Positions 42,521-50,579 of a stretch of DNA of 64,000 nucleotides are shown here, piece after piece. The stretch's first letter is position 1. Each line of letters opens with the position of its first letter. Location of the stretch: contig NZ_JH594596.1 of NCBI RefSeq assembly GCF_000243215.1, forward strand, positions 2,893,507 through 2,957,506, written 5' to 3'. The notes below the pieces were generated by a model. The model saw nothing but the letters and a program-made list of their open reading frames with translations. It was not told the DNA's origin and did no database searches. Both the position numbers and the translations under genes were made by a program. This stretch comes from Odoribacter laneus YIT 12061 (GTDB lineage: Bacteria > Bacteroidota > Bacteroidia > Bacteroidales > Marinifilaceae).

Positions 42521-42536
42521 TGTTCCACGTGAAACA
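42521..42536. promoter_or_regulatory. parS site (ParB/Spo0J binding)
   Basis: TGTTCCACGTGAAACA is a full match to the widely conserved chromosomal parS consensus TGTTNCACGTGAAACA. It sits in the 85-base gap between ade and mnmG, so it is not under coding constraint. parS sites cluster close to the replication origin in most bacteria; ParB loading here would mark the origin region for segregation. Confidence 0.88.
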
Positions 42537-42570
42537 ATTAATTATTTACCTTCCTTTAATCCATTCAAAA

Positions 42571-44454
42571 TTATCTTCCCATTAAAATCAAAAGTACATT
42601 AATATCTGCAGGAGAAACTCCACTTATACGGGAAGCCTGACCAATTGTACGAGGTTGAATTTTGGAAAGTTTTTGCCGGGCTTCAATAGACAAATTAGTC
42701 AATTCCTCATAATTAAATTTTTCACTAATTACTAAATTTTCAAGACGGGATAGTTTGTCCGCTATCATTCTTTCCCGATCAATATAGCCGGCATACTTTA
42801 TCAAAATTTCTGCCGACTCGATTATTTCTGAACGAATTGAATGCTCTTCAATAAAAGCCTGAAGAGGAGAAAAAATTGCAACCAATTGTGTAAGAAATAC
42901 TTGAGGCCTTCCAACGATATCAATCAGCTTTACACTTTGTTTTAAAGGAGCCGAACCGACAAAAAGAAGAAAATCATTAATATTTTCCGGTCTCACACTA
43001 AAATTACGAATAAAATCAACTAATTTATCCCGCTTTTCTATTTTATCTAAATAAATATTATGTCTGTTTTTATCTACCAATCCCAAAATAACTCCTTTAG
43101 GGGTCAAACGGGAATCTGCATTATCTTGACGCAACAAAATACGGAATTCGGCCCGGGAGGTAAACATTCGATAAGGTTCATCTACTCCTTTAGTCACCAA
43201 ATCATCAATTAAAACTCCGATATAAGCTTCATCCCTTTGCAAAATAAAATCCTGCTGCGAGTGCAAAGACAGATGTGCATTAATTCCAGCTATCAAACCT
43301 TGGGCTGCAGCTTCTTCATAACCAGTCGTACCGTTAATTTGCCCGGCAAAATAAAGCCCATGAACACGTTTCGTCTCCAAACTATGATATAATTGAGTAG
43401 GAGGAAAATAATCGTATTCAATTGCATAACCAGGACGAAATATCCTGACATTTTCAAAACCTTCTACTAAACGAAGCCCTTTTAATTGAATATCCCAAGG
43501 CAAAGAAGAAGAAAAGCCATTTAAATAATATTCGATCGTAGACTCCCCTTCCGGTTCTAAAAATAAATGATGACTCGTACGATCAGCAAAAGTAAAAAGT
43601 TTGGTTTCTATACTGGGACAATAGCGAGGCCCAATACTCTGAATGGTCCCATTGAATAAAGGACTATCCGCAAAACCTTCTTTTAAAGCCTCATGTACTT
43701 TTTCATTAGTATAAGCAATATAACAGGATCGTTTTTGTAAAGAATTTTTATAATCTACATGTATATAAGAAAACCGATGAAAATCTTCCTCCCCTTTTTG
43801 TTCTGTCAATTTAGAAAAATCCACGCTACGACCATCAATTCGCACGGGAGTACCCGTCTTCATTCGCCCCACTTCAAACCCTAATTCTTTTAATTGAGCA
43901 GATAAACCGAAAGAAGCCGGTTCCCCAATTCTACCTCCAGAAAAACGAATCCTGCCAACATGCATCAATCCATTCAAAAAAGTCCCATTCGTCAATATAA
44001 CGCGAGGAGCTCTAAATTCAACCCCCAAGGAAGTATATACTCCTTCTATTTTTCCATCTTTTAATAAAAGACGAACAACATCATCTTGCCATAAATCCAG
44101 TAAAGAAGTATTTTCTAAAGTAGAACGCCAATTAAAAGAAAATCTCATTCTATCACATTGTGCACGAGGACTCCACATAGCGGGACCTTTAGAACTGTTC
44201 AACATTCTAAACTGGATCGAACTCTGATCAGTAATCACACCCGTCTGACCTCCCAATGCATCTATTTCCCTAACTATCTGTCCTTTAGCGACACCACCTA
44301 TGGCGGGATTACAAGACATTTGAGCAACTTTATTCATATCCAATGTGATAAGTAAAGTTCTCGATCCTAAATTTGCAGCTGCACAGGCAGCTTCACAACC
44401 TGCATGCCCTGCTCCGACAACTATAATATCATACTTGGGTAATAAATTTGTCAT
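42571..44454 (-). CDS. mnmG: tRNA uridine-5-carboxymethylaminomethyl modification enzyme MnmG
   Basis: FAD-dependent partner of MnmE that modifies wobble uridine 34 in several tRNAs. The N-terminal FAD-binding motif is IIVVGAGHAGCEAACAAANL. QMSCNPAIGGVAKGQIVREI and the second signature GPRYCPSIETK are present, and the C-terminal helical domain ends with ARQKLSKIQPRTIGQASRIS. Length 627 is normal. The start overlaps the end of ybeY by 26 bases. Although gidA is a classical origin neighbour, its position near parS here is what matters. MnmE is not in the window. Confidence 0.97.
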   Translation of the reverse strand: MTNLLPKYDIIVVGAGHAGCEAACAAANLGSRTLLITLDMNKVAQMSCNPAIGGVAKGQIVREIDALGGQTGVITDQSSIQFRMLNSSKGPAMWSPRAQCDRMRFSFNWRSTLENTSLLDLWQDDVVRLLLKDGKIEGVYTSLGVEFRAPRVILTNGTFLNGLMHVGRIRFSGGRIGEPASFGLSAQLKELGFEVGRMKTGTPVRIDGRSVDFSKLTEQKGEEDFHRFSYIHVDYKNSLQKRSCYIAYTNEKVHEALKEGFADSPLFNGTIQSIGPRYCPSIETKLFTFADRTSHHLFLEPEGESTIEYYLNGFSSSLPWDIQLKGLRLVEGFENVRIFRPGYAIEYDYFPPTQLYHSLETKRVHGLYFAGQINGTTGYEEAAAQGLIAGINAHLSLHSQQDFILQRDEAYIGVLIDDLVTKGVDEPYRMFTSRAEFRILLRQDNADSRLTPKGVILGLVDKNRHNIYLDKIEKRDKLVDFIRNFSVRPENINDFLLFVGSAPLKQSVKLIDIVGRPQVFLTQLVAIFSPLQAFIEEHSIRSEIIESAEILIKYAGYIDRERMIADKLSRLENLVISEKFNYEELTNLSIEARQKLSKIQPRTIGQASRISGVSPADINVLLILMGR

Positions 44455-44884
44455 TTCGGATGGTTTTAAGTAATTCTAAGCAAAGATTTTCATTTTCCCG
44501 CATTTCGGTACTATCAAGTTCTGTTTTGTCCTTAAAACCGATCAAATGAAGTACAGAATGACAAAACACACGATGAAATTCGTCAATAAAAAGAGTATTA
44601 AATTGGAGAGAATTGGAGAGAACAGTATCCAAGCTTATAAAAATATCTCCGGAAAGAAACCCGTCTTGACAATAGTCAAAAGTAATCACATCTGTATAAT
44701 AATCGTGATTTAAATATGTTTGATTAATATTTAAAATATAAGAATCATTACAAAAAATAAAAGACAAAGAACCTATTTTTCTGGAATAATACCGGGCAAT
44801 ACTATCTAACCATTCATTCAATAAATCCTCAGAAAAAAAATCAGGATATGCAATTCCTTCATTATAAAACAACACTTCTCTCAT
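44429..44884 (-). CDS. ybeY: endoribonuclease YbeY (rRNA maturation factor)
   Basis: Zinc-dependent endoribonuclease involved in 16S rRNA 3' maturation and ribosome quality control. The family signature is CHSVLHLIGFKDKTE near residue 105-120: the usual HGxLHLxGxDH is changed so that the third zinc His position is an Asp-Lys-Thr sequence. The same deviation is found in Bacteroidetes homologues, so it is not necessarily inactivating. The ATG at 44884 is preferred; an upstream TTG at 44905 overlaps the preceding gene. It overlaps mnmG by 26 bases at its 3' end. Confidence 0.88.
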   Translation of the reverse strand: MREVLFYNEGIAYPDFFSEDLLNEWLDSIARYYSRKIGSLSFIFCNDSYILNINQTYLNHDYYTDVITFDYCQDGFLSGDIFISLDTVLSNSLQFNTLFIDEFHRVFCHSVLHLIGFKDKTELDSTEMRENENLCLELLKTIRNDKFITQV

Positions 44885-44894
44885 AAAAGTGAGT

Positions 44895-45293
44895 TTATAA
44901 ATCAAATATCAAAGTCACTTTAGCCCCATTTTTTTCAAAAATGAGTTCATCAGATAAGGTTTTCATTATATAAAGGCCCCGACCTGCATCTTTCAATATA
45001 TTATCAGGCAGTGTCGGATCCGGAATATGATTATAATCAAATCCTTGACCCTCATCTTCAATCGAAACATGAAATTTATTATTTTCCTCCCAAGCTTCCA
45101 AACAAACTTGTTTACTCGCATCCAATTTATTCCCAGATAAAATAGCATTATTTACCGCTTCAATAATAGACAAACTGATTTTGCCAAAAAGATCAGGAGG
45201 TAAACTGAAAGTCTCCGAAAAACTTTCAATAAAATTTTCCACTTTTATAATATTTCCAACTTCAGAGGAAATTGATAAAACTGCTTTATTCAT
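44895..45293 (-). CDS. RsbW-like serine kinase / anti-sigma ATP-binding protein
   Basis: A 132-residue GHKL-fold protein. Motifs: N-box SIIEAVNNAILSG, G1-like IEDEGQGFDY and G2-like DAGRGLYIMKTLSDE. RsbW/SpoIIAB-type proteins phosphorylate an anti-anti-sigma STAS protein. No STAS partner or sigma-B gene is adjacent; in Bacteroidetes these small kinases often accompany ybeY and mnmG and the target is unknown. The start is ATG 45293 (GTG and TTG just upstream are also in frame). It is the first gene of the RsbW-ybeY-mnmG group, after the 966-base AT-rich gap. Confidence 0.8.
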   Translation of the reverse strand: MNKAVLSISSEVGNIIKVENFIESFSETFSLPPDLFGKISLSIIEAVNNAILSGNKLDASKQVCLEAWEENNKFHVSIEDEGQGFDYNHIPDPTLPDNILKDAGRGLYIMKTLSDELIFEKNGAKVTLIFDL

Positions 45294-46259
45294 CACCAAG
45301 CTTAATATAATAATTGTTATACATATTTTTAATCAGAAATTACACGCTATGACATATACTTTCATCTCTATTAGTTATCTATAAATAATCTATAGCCCAT
45401 TCTACAGATTATTCCCCCATAAATACAAAACGAATTTTATACATTGATCTGTTATAAGAAATTCTCTTATTCTATTCGTATTATTCATGTAAATTGTTCT
45501 CAAACAAACACACAATATTCAAATAATTCTTTAAAAAATTACTGCATTCATTTACACAAATATTATCACTCATTTAAATATATAAAATATCTCTACACTA
45601 TTAAAAACTTAAAATTTCTTTTCCAAAATGTTTTTATATAATATCCAATTCTTGATCCCTTAACAAAAATAAGAACGAAATTACTTTTCACAAATATACT
45701 TATTCTCTCCTATTTTTCCTAGATAGAAAAACTTACGAAAATGAAGCCAAGATTCAAGCGGAGCAACACAAATTATCTAAAATAGTCCTATTTCTTATGC
45801 TCAATTGTATTCGAATAAACTATTTCATTCTGTTTTTGAACCTCATTTTCTATCTAAAATCCATTCCTATTTTTATTTATTTATATCCATTAGAATCTTT
45901 AAAATAAAACATTTAAATAAGAATTTCTACAATAACGAAATTAGTAAATAATTTTGAATTACCAATTCTTAAAGTTTTACGGGAAATAATATTCATAAAA
46001 AGATATTTTCACTTTTCAATATTATTTCCCAAAATAAAGCTATTCATTAGTTCTTCTACTCCTATAAGGGATATCCAAAAAAAGAAATAATTATATAGTA
46101 ATCTGATTGTTAAACAAATAAAATAAATTATTATTTGTTATGTAATTCTAGATTATTTCTATTCCTATTTCGAATTTATAGAATTATATAAATATTTTAA
46201 ATCTTTCAAAACTTATTTTCAAAAATGTTTACTTAAAATCTAATTTCTTTGAACCCTAT
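45294..46259. other. 966-base AT-rich intergenic region without credible genes
   Basis: The DNA is strongly AT-rich and contains only short frames with Tyr/Ile/Lys-rich translations, which are chance. It separates the RsbW-ybeY-mnmG group from the end of the envC operon. One perfect 13-base inverted repeat lies at 45981-46030. No tRNA, promoter or terminator with a clear U-tract was found. The region would suit a duplex-unwinding or nucleoid-binding role; see findings. Confidence 0.6.
45981..46030. repeat. perfect 13-base inverted repeat in the AT-rich gap
   Basis: GGGAAATAATATT (45981-45993) and AATATTATTTCCC (46018-46030) with a 24-base loop. It is 230 bases downstream of the envC stop on the minus strand; no clear U-run follows on either strand. 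Confidence 0.5.
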
Positions 46260-47450
46260 TTAACGGGCCAGCCAACTTTCAGGATCTAACTTATCCATAT
46301 TTTTCCACACTTGGAAATTTAATACGCTTCCATTGTCTTGATCGTAAGCTATTTTTCCAATTATTTGTTTCGTAGTTACCTTTTGTCCTTTTTTCACTAC
46401 TACATCTGCCAAATTAGAATACACAGTAAAATAATTTCCGTGTTGAACAATAATGACGTTATTAAAACCAGGCATAAATAAGATTTCCGAAACCACTCCA
46501 TTGAAAACGGTACGGATATCCGCATTTTTCAAAGTAGAAATACTTATTCCATTATTTATCATTTCCACTCTCTTATAGATAGGATGCACATTTACACCAA
46601 ATTTTTCAGAAATAACTCCTTGATTAACGGGCCAAGGTAATTTACCTTTATTCTTGGCAAAATCTTCCGACACCAATTTTTCTTCCGGGGTCATCTTATA
46701 AGCAGAGGTCAAACTACCTGATTTCTTGGCTTGAGAAGCAATCAGTTTATCTAGTTCTTTCGCTAAACGATTTCTGTTTTTCTGTTCGCTTTGAAGTTTA
46801 CGGACAATATCCTTTTCTTTCTTTTGAAGTTCCTGAACAAGTTGTTTTTCATTTCGCTGCTGAGCTAATAAATCAGCATTTTTTATGTCGATTTCTTTCA
46901 AAGCTTCATTTTTTTGATTCACATATTCTTTTAATTGTATATTCTGTATATACAAAGAATCGTTAATCTGAGAAATTTGAATCAATTGCCGCTTGGAATA
47001 AGATTGAATTTGTTCAAAATATTTATATCGGTTATAGGCTTGATTAAAATCAGAAGAAGAAAAAATAAACATTAACTTATTTATGTTATCCTTTTTTTTC
47101 CAAAGTCCATAGATAAGCTTACTATATAAATCCAGCATCGACTCACGCTTATGGGTTAACTCTGTCAAGCGAATCTCATTTTCCTTAATTTGTTCTTCAA
47201 AATAAAAAACTTCTTGCTTGAGAGAAGTGATTATTTTCCTACTTTGAATTATCTTTTGCTGAATAATATTCAGGCGTCCCAAGGAAATATGTTTATTATT
47301 TTTAGCTTCGTTTAATAATTTATTTAAATAAGCTATTTCTTTTTCACTCCGTTCTTTTTCCTTTTGAATGGATTGAATGGATTGGGCACAGACTGAATTT
47401 GTTAAAGAAAATAAGAATAGTATCAATATGAAAATAGGTTGAATTTTCAT
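46260..47450 (-). CDS. EnvC-like murein hydrolase activator (degenerate LytM/M23 domain)
   Basis: About 396 residues: signal peptide ending at SVCAQ, a long coiled coil (about 25-250; IQKEKERSEKEIAYLNKLLN and later QKKEKDIVRKLQSEQ), and a C-terminal LytM fold (GVISEKFGVNVHPIYK ... IVQHGNYFTVYSNL). The catalytic zinc ligands of active M23 enzymes are missing: the H-x(3)-D site reads MINNGISI and the HxH of the YAHL segment is replaced by YSNL. This resembles EnvC/NlpD, which activate amidases rather than cut peptidoglycan. The start is ATG 47450 with a clean signal peptide. It is 13 bases after the DUF4292 gene. Confidence 0.85.
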   Translation of the reverse strand: MKIQPIFILILFLFSLTNSVCAQSIQSIQKEKERSEKEIAYLNKLLNEAKNNKHISLGRLNIIQQKIIQSRKIITSLKQEVFYFEEQIKENEIRLTELTHKRESMLDLYSKLIYGLWKKKDNINKLMFIFSSSDFNQAYNRYKYFEQIQSYSKRQLIQISQINDSLYIQNIQLKEYVNQKNEALKEIDIKNADLLAQQRNEKQLVQELQKKEKDIVRKLQSEQKNRNRLAKELDKLIASQAKKSGSLTSAYKMTPEEKLVSEDFAKNKGKLPWPVNQGVISEKFGVNVHPIYKRVEMINNGISISTLKNADIRTVFNGVVSEILFMPGFNNVIIVQHGNYFTVYSNLADVVVKKGQKVTTKQIIGKIAYDQDNGSVLNFQVWKNMDKLDPESWLAR

Positions 47451-47463
47451 TTTTCTCTGAATA

Positions 47464-48324
47464 TTAATTCTCAGGCAAAATATTTTTATATTTGGACGGA
47501 ATCCGTAGATTCGGAACGACATTTATATTAAATTCTAAACGAGTAAATTTCAATTCCAATTTTATTTCATTGTCTTCAAAAAACAATTCAAAAGCTAATT
47601 TCTCCGGAAAAATTTTATTTTCGTAGGTTTTAAAATGGCTGTAATTAGCGCTAACTCTCATATCTTCTTCCAAATCTTCCAATGTCAATTTATAGGGTCT
47701 GAAGTAATCAGGTTCAATATGAAGTTTTTGTAGTACCAAAGCAAAATCTTTATTTTTACGTTTTTTCTTGAAGAATTTCTTTAACTTCCGGTTCAAGGCT
47801 TTCTTTTGTACAGTGGAAAGGACATAATCTTTATCCGTTTTTTCAAATTTAAATTTTCCTGATTTTAAATTAATTTGATTGCAATCGTCTAAATTCAAAT
47901 AAGCATTCGTAAGGATACGCTGTATGCATGTAAAACCTAACCGAATCCCGAATTCGTTATAAAAGAAATCGTAATCAGTCAGCAAATATTTTTTATTATA
48001 AGAATCTACAAATTTGACACTATCAGAAGTTAGCAATATTCTAGCTACTTCAATTCCTAAAGGAGCCGTTACAGACATCCAGATAAAGCTATCTCTTTCA
48101 ATCTTCAATACCCCTTTCAGCTTATTCTCTTTTCCGTTAATTTGGATAGAAACGTCTACTTTTTTAGCATATAATGAACGATAATCGAGTTCATTTGCCT
48201 CTAAATTTTTATAAAGTTTTCCCTCCGATATATTTACTACCTCTTTCGGTACTACTGTTTCTTTTACAGAACGACAAGAAAAAAGCAAGACGATAAAAAA
48301 ACTGAATAAAAAATATTTGAACAT
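47464..48324 (-). CDS. DUF4292 lipoprotein
   Basis: About 286 residues with a lipoprotein signal (MFKYFLFSFFIVLLFSCRS, lipidated Cys near residue 17). The mature part is beta-rich (GKLYKNLEANELDYRSLYAK; VSIQINGKENKLKGVLKIER), consistent with the LolB/LppX-like half-barrel proposed for DUF4292. Function unknown; its constant neighbours are a TPR protein and the EnvC-like protein, suggesting a role in envelope lipid or lipoprotein handling (inference). The start is taken at ATG 48324, matching the lipoprotein signal; the longer frame begins at 48369 and would overlap the TPR gene. Confidence 0.8.
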   Translation of the reverse strand: MFKYFLFSFFIVLLFSCRSVKETVVPKEVVNISEGKLYKNLEANELDYRSLYAKKVDVSIQINGKENKLKGVLKIERDSFIWMSVTAPLGIEVARILLTSDSVKFVDSYNKKYLLTDYDFFYNEFGIRLGFTCIQRILTNAYLNLDDCNQINLKSGKFKFEKTDKDYVLSTVQKKALNRKLKKFFKKKRKNKDFALVLQKLHIEPDYFRPYKLTLEDLEEDMRVSANYSHFKTYENKIFPEKLAFELFFEDNEIKLELKFTRLEFNINVVPNLRIPSKYKNILPEN

Positions 48325-48346
48325 AAAACTGAAATTCAAAATTCCT

Positions 48347-50074
48347 TTAATTTTCAAATGTATACTCACCGGATATCTTCGATTTCAGATCCTTTGAAAC
48401 TTCATCTCCAGCATCCAAAGCTTTTTTCCACATTTCCAAAGCTTTCTCTTTTTCATCATTTCTATACAAAATATCTCCATAATGTTCGTAGAGAACTCCG
48501 GATATTTCCGGGCTATATTGAATAGCCAATTTCATATAATAAAGTGCCTGAGAATAGTCCTTACGCATATATAATACCCAAGCATAAGTATCTAAATAAG
48601 TCCCGTTTTCAGGTTCCAGCAAGACAGCTTGAGAGCTCATTTGCTCCGCTTTGCTTAAATTCTCATTTCTTAAAGAAAGATAGTAAGCATAGTTATTCAG
48701 AACTAAAGCATTATTCGGATTAATTTTCAATACTTCGTCAAACATATCAAAAGCTCTCTCAATGCTATCCAAATTATAATAACAATCCCCCAAATAGGAA
48801 TAAAACTGTGCTTTTAACTGCATCTGATCCTCCACCAATTTTAATCCGTCTTGGAAAAATTCCATAGCATTTTCATAGTTTTTTTTCAACATTTCTGATA
48901 TCCCTGCTAAAGCATAAGGTAGAGGCTGTTCGGGAAAATACTTAATTGCTTCCACGCTTTTATTATACATACAAATTGTATCCATCGTCTCATTACACAA
49001 CAAAAGCAATTCTTCCCAAATCATATAATTATCTTTGTCTTGGGAAAGAATATATTCCAACTCGTTTTTAGCCTCTTCAATTTTATTTTCTTTTTTCAAA
49101 AAGTCAGAATGTAACGCTCTTACTGTCAAATCATCACTGTATTTACTCATCAATAAGTCCATATATCCCTTTAGCTGTTGATCCGATACCCGGGTACTAT
49201 CTTTACTTAAAATCAGTCTGAGAATATATTGCACTTTAAAGGAATTATCCAATTCATCACTTAATAGAGCTTTTCTGGTATGATTTTCAGCCTCTTCTTC
49301 TTTGTTTTTTTCTCTATAATAATCTGCCAGATAAAGATGAACATATCCGTTTTGGGGATCGGTATTCAAAAGCTTATTCAGTATTTTAAGACCTTTTTTA
49401 TCCTCATTATAGTTAAAATAAAGTTCTGCCAATAAACTTAAATATTCACTCTTTTCCGGATATTTATTAATCAATTTTATGGCTTCTTCCGAAGCACCTT
49501 TTAAATCATTTAATTTAGTGTAAAGTTTAATTTTTTCAATAGAAGCAGGTTCTGTTATGCCATATTGTTTTTCGTAACGATCATATACATCAATAGCTTT
49601 TTCCCATTTTTCGACAGAAGTATAAAGATTTGCTTCCAACAAATAAAATTCTTCTTTATCCGGATATTTGGCAATGATATCTGCGTATACATTACAAGCT
49701 TCCTCTATCATGGACTTTTTCTGTAAAACATGTGCTAAAAGCAATTTATACCACATATTTGACGGATTAGCTGTTACTGCTTCTCTTGCTAATTGAAGAG
49801 CTCCGTTATAATCTTCGCTCATCATCAAAAGATTTCCTAATTCATATTTTACTACAGGGCTTCCCGGATATATTTGAAGACATCTGTCAAAATAAGCTAC
49901 AGCCTGCTGAAAATCACCTGTAATTTTATACTTCACTCCTTCCATAAAGGAATAATCAAAGTCCATTTTAGACTTCTCATCTAAACTTTCGTACCCATCT
50001 ATCTTCTTTTTTTCATCCCCAAAAGCATTTATAGCCAGAAAAAAAGCAAAAAATAAAACAATCCACCTTTTCAT
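48347..50074 (-). CDS. tetratricopeptide repeat protein
   Basis: A 575-residue exported protein (signal peptide MKRWIVLFFAFFLAINAFG) with about a dozen TPR-like helical pairs, for example GDFQQAVAYFDRCLQIYPGS, EDYNGALQLAREAVTANPSN, SIERAFDMFDEVLKINPNNA and KDYSQALYYMKLAIQYSPEI. It presumably acts as a periplasmic scaffold. It is cotranscribed with dut upstream (33-base gap) and DUF4292/EnvC-like downstream. The coding strand is strongly G over C, as expected for leading-strand genes. Confidence 0.9.
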   Translation of the reverse strand: MKRWIVLFFAFFLAINAFGDEKKKIDGYESLDEKSKMDFDYSFMEGVKYKITGDFQQAVAYFDRCLQIYPGSPVVKYELGNLLMMSEDYNGALQLAREAVTANPSNMWYKLLLAHVLQKKSMIEEACNVYADIIAKYPDKEEFYLLEANLYTSVEKWEKAIDVYDRYEKQYGITEPASIEKIKLYTKLNDLKGASEEAIKLINKYPEKSEYLSLLAELYFNYNEDKKGLKILNKLLNTDPQNGYVHLYLADYYREKNKEEEAENHTRKALLSDELDNSFKVQYILRLILSKDSTRVSDQQLKGYMDLLMSKYSDDLTVRALHSDFLKKENKIEEAKNELEYILSQDKDNYMIWEELLLLCNETMDTICMYNKSVEAIKYFPEQPLPYALAGISEMLKKNYENAMEFFQDGLKLVEDQMQLKAQFYSYLGDCYYNLDSIERAFDMFDEVLKINPNNALVLNNYAYYLSLRNENLSKAEQMSSQAVLLEPENGTYLDTYAWVLYMRKDYSQALYYMKLAIQYSPEISGVLYEHYGDILYRNDEKEKALEMWKKALDAGDEVSKDLKSKISGEYTFEN

Positions 50075-50106
50075 ATTCCTTTTTATTACAGATGATATCT
50101 TATGAT

Positions 50107-50541
50107 TTAATTCTTACCCGTATGTCCAAATCCACCTGCTCCTCTTTCTGTTTCAGCCAAATCTTCCACTTCTATCCATTCAGCCTGCTCAATTTTATTG
50201 ATAACCATCTGACAGATACGTTCTCCATCCTTTATCGTTATAGGATAACGGGACAAGTTAACGACTATAATTCCTATTTCGCCTCTATAATCTGCGTCAA
50301 TGGTTCCAGGACTGTTCAGTAAACCCAAACCTTCATTTAAAGCCAGACCGCTTCTAGGCCGTATTTGCACTTCATATCCTTCCGGTAATTCTATAAATAA
50401 ACCGGTAGGAATTAATTTTCTTTCCAAAGACTGCAATACCACATCTTCATCCAGATTAGCACGGATATCCATACCGGCTGACATGCTGGTTTTATATTCG
50501 GGTAAAGCATGCTTGGACTTATTGACTATTCTCATTTTCAT
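50107..50541 (-). CDS. dut: dUTP diphosphatase
   Basis: Trimeric dUTPase that hydrolyses dUTP to dUMP and PPi, preventing uracil incorporation and supplying dUMP. All five motifs are visible in 144 residues: AGMDIRANL (1), [20 protein letters not shown] (2 and 3 start), [17 protein letters not shown] (3), [13 protein letters not shown] (4) and [12 protein letters not shown] (5, P-loop-like). Start at ATG 50541 or the ATG two codons later. It lies between the flippase and the TPR gene. Confidence 0.96.
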   Translation of the reverse strand: MKMRIVNKSKHALPEYKTSMSAGMDIRANLDEDVVLQSLERKLIPTGLFIELPEGYEVQIRPRSGLALNEGLGLLNSPGTIDADYRGEIGIIVVNLSRYPITIKDGERICQMVINKIEQAEWIEVEDLAETERGAGGFGHTGKN

Positions 50542-50579
50542 CGCGAGTTATTTTTTAGTCGTAATTAGAAACAAAGATA

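Noticed and set aside
45444..45641. A 65-residue frame in the AT-rich gap
   Set aside because: Tyr/Ile/Lys/Asn-rich translation typical of AT-rich non-coding DNA, no start-region signal.
46291..46309. Tandem DnaA-box-like sequences TTATCCATA and TTTTCCACA as the origin
   Set aside because: They lie inside the envC-like coding sequence and strand bias does not change there; kept only as an alternative.
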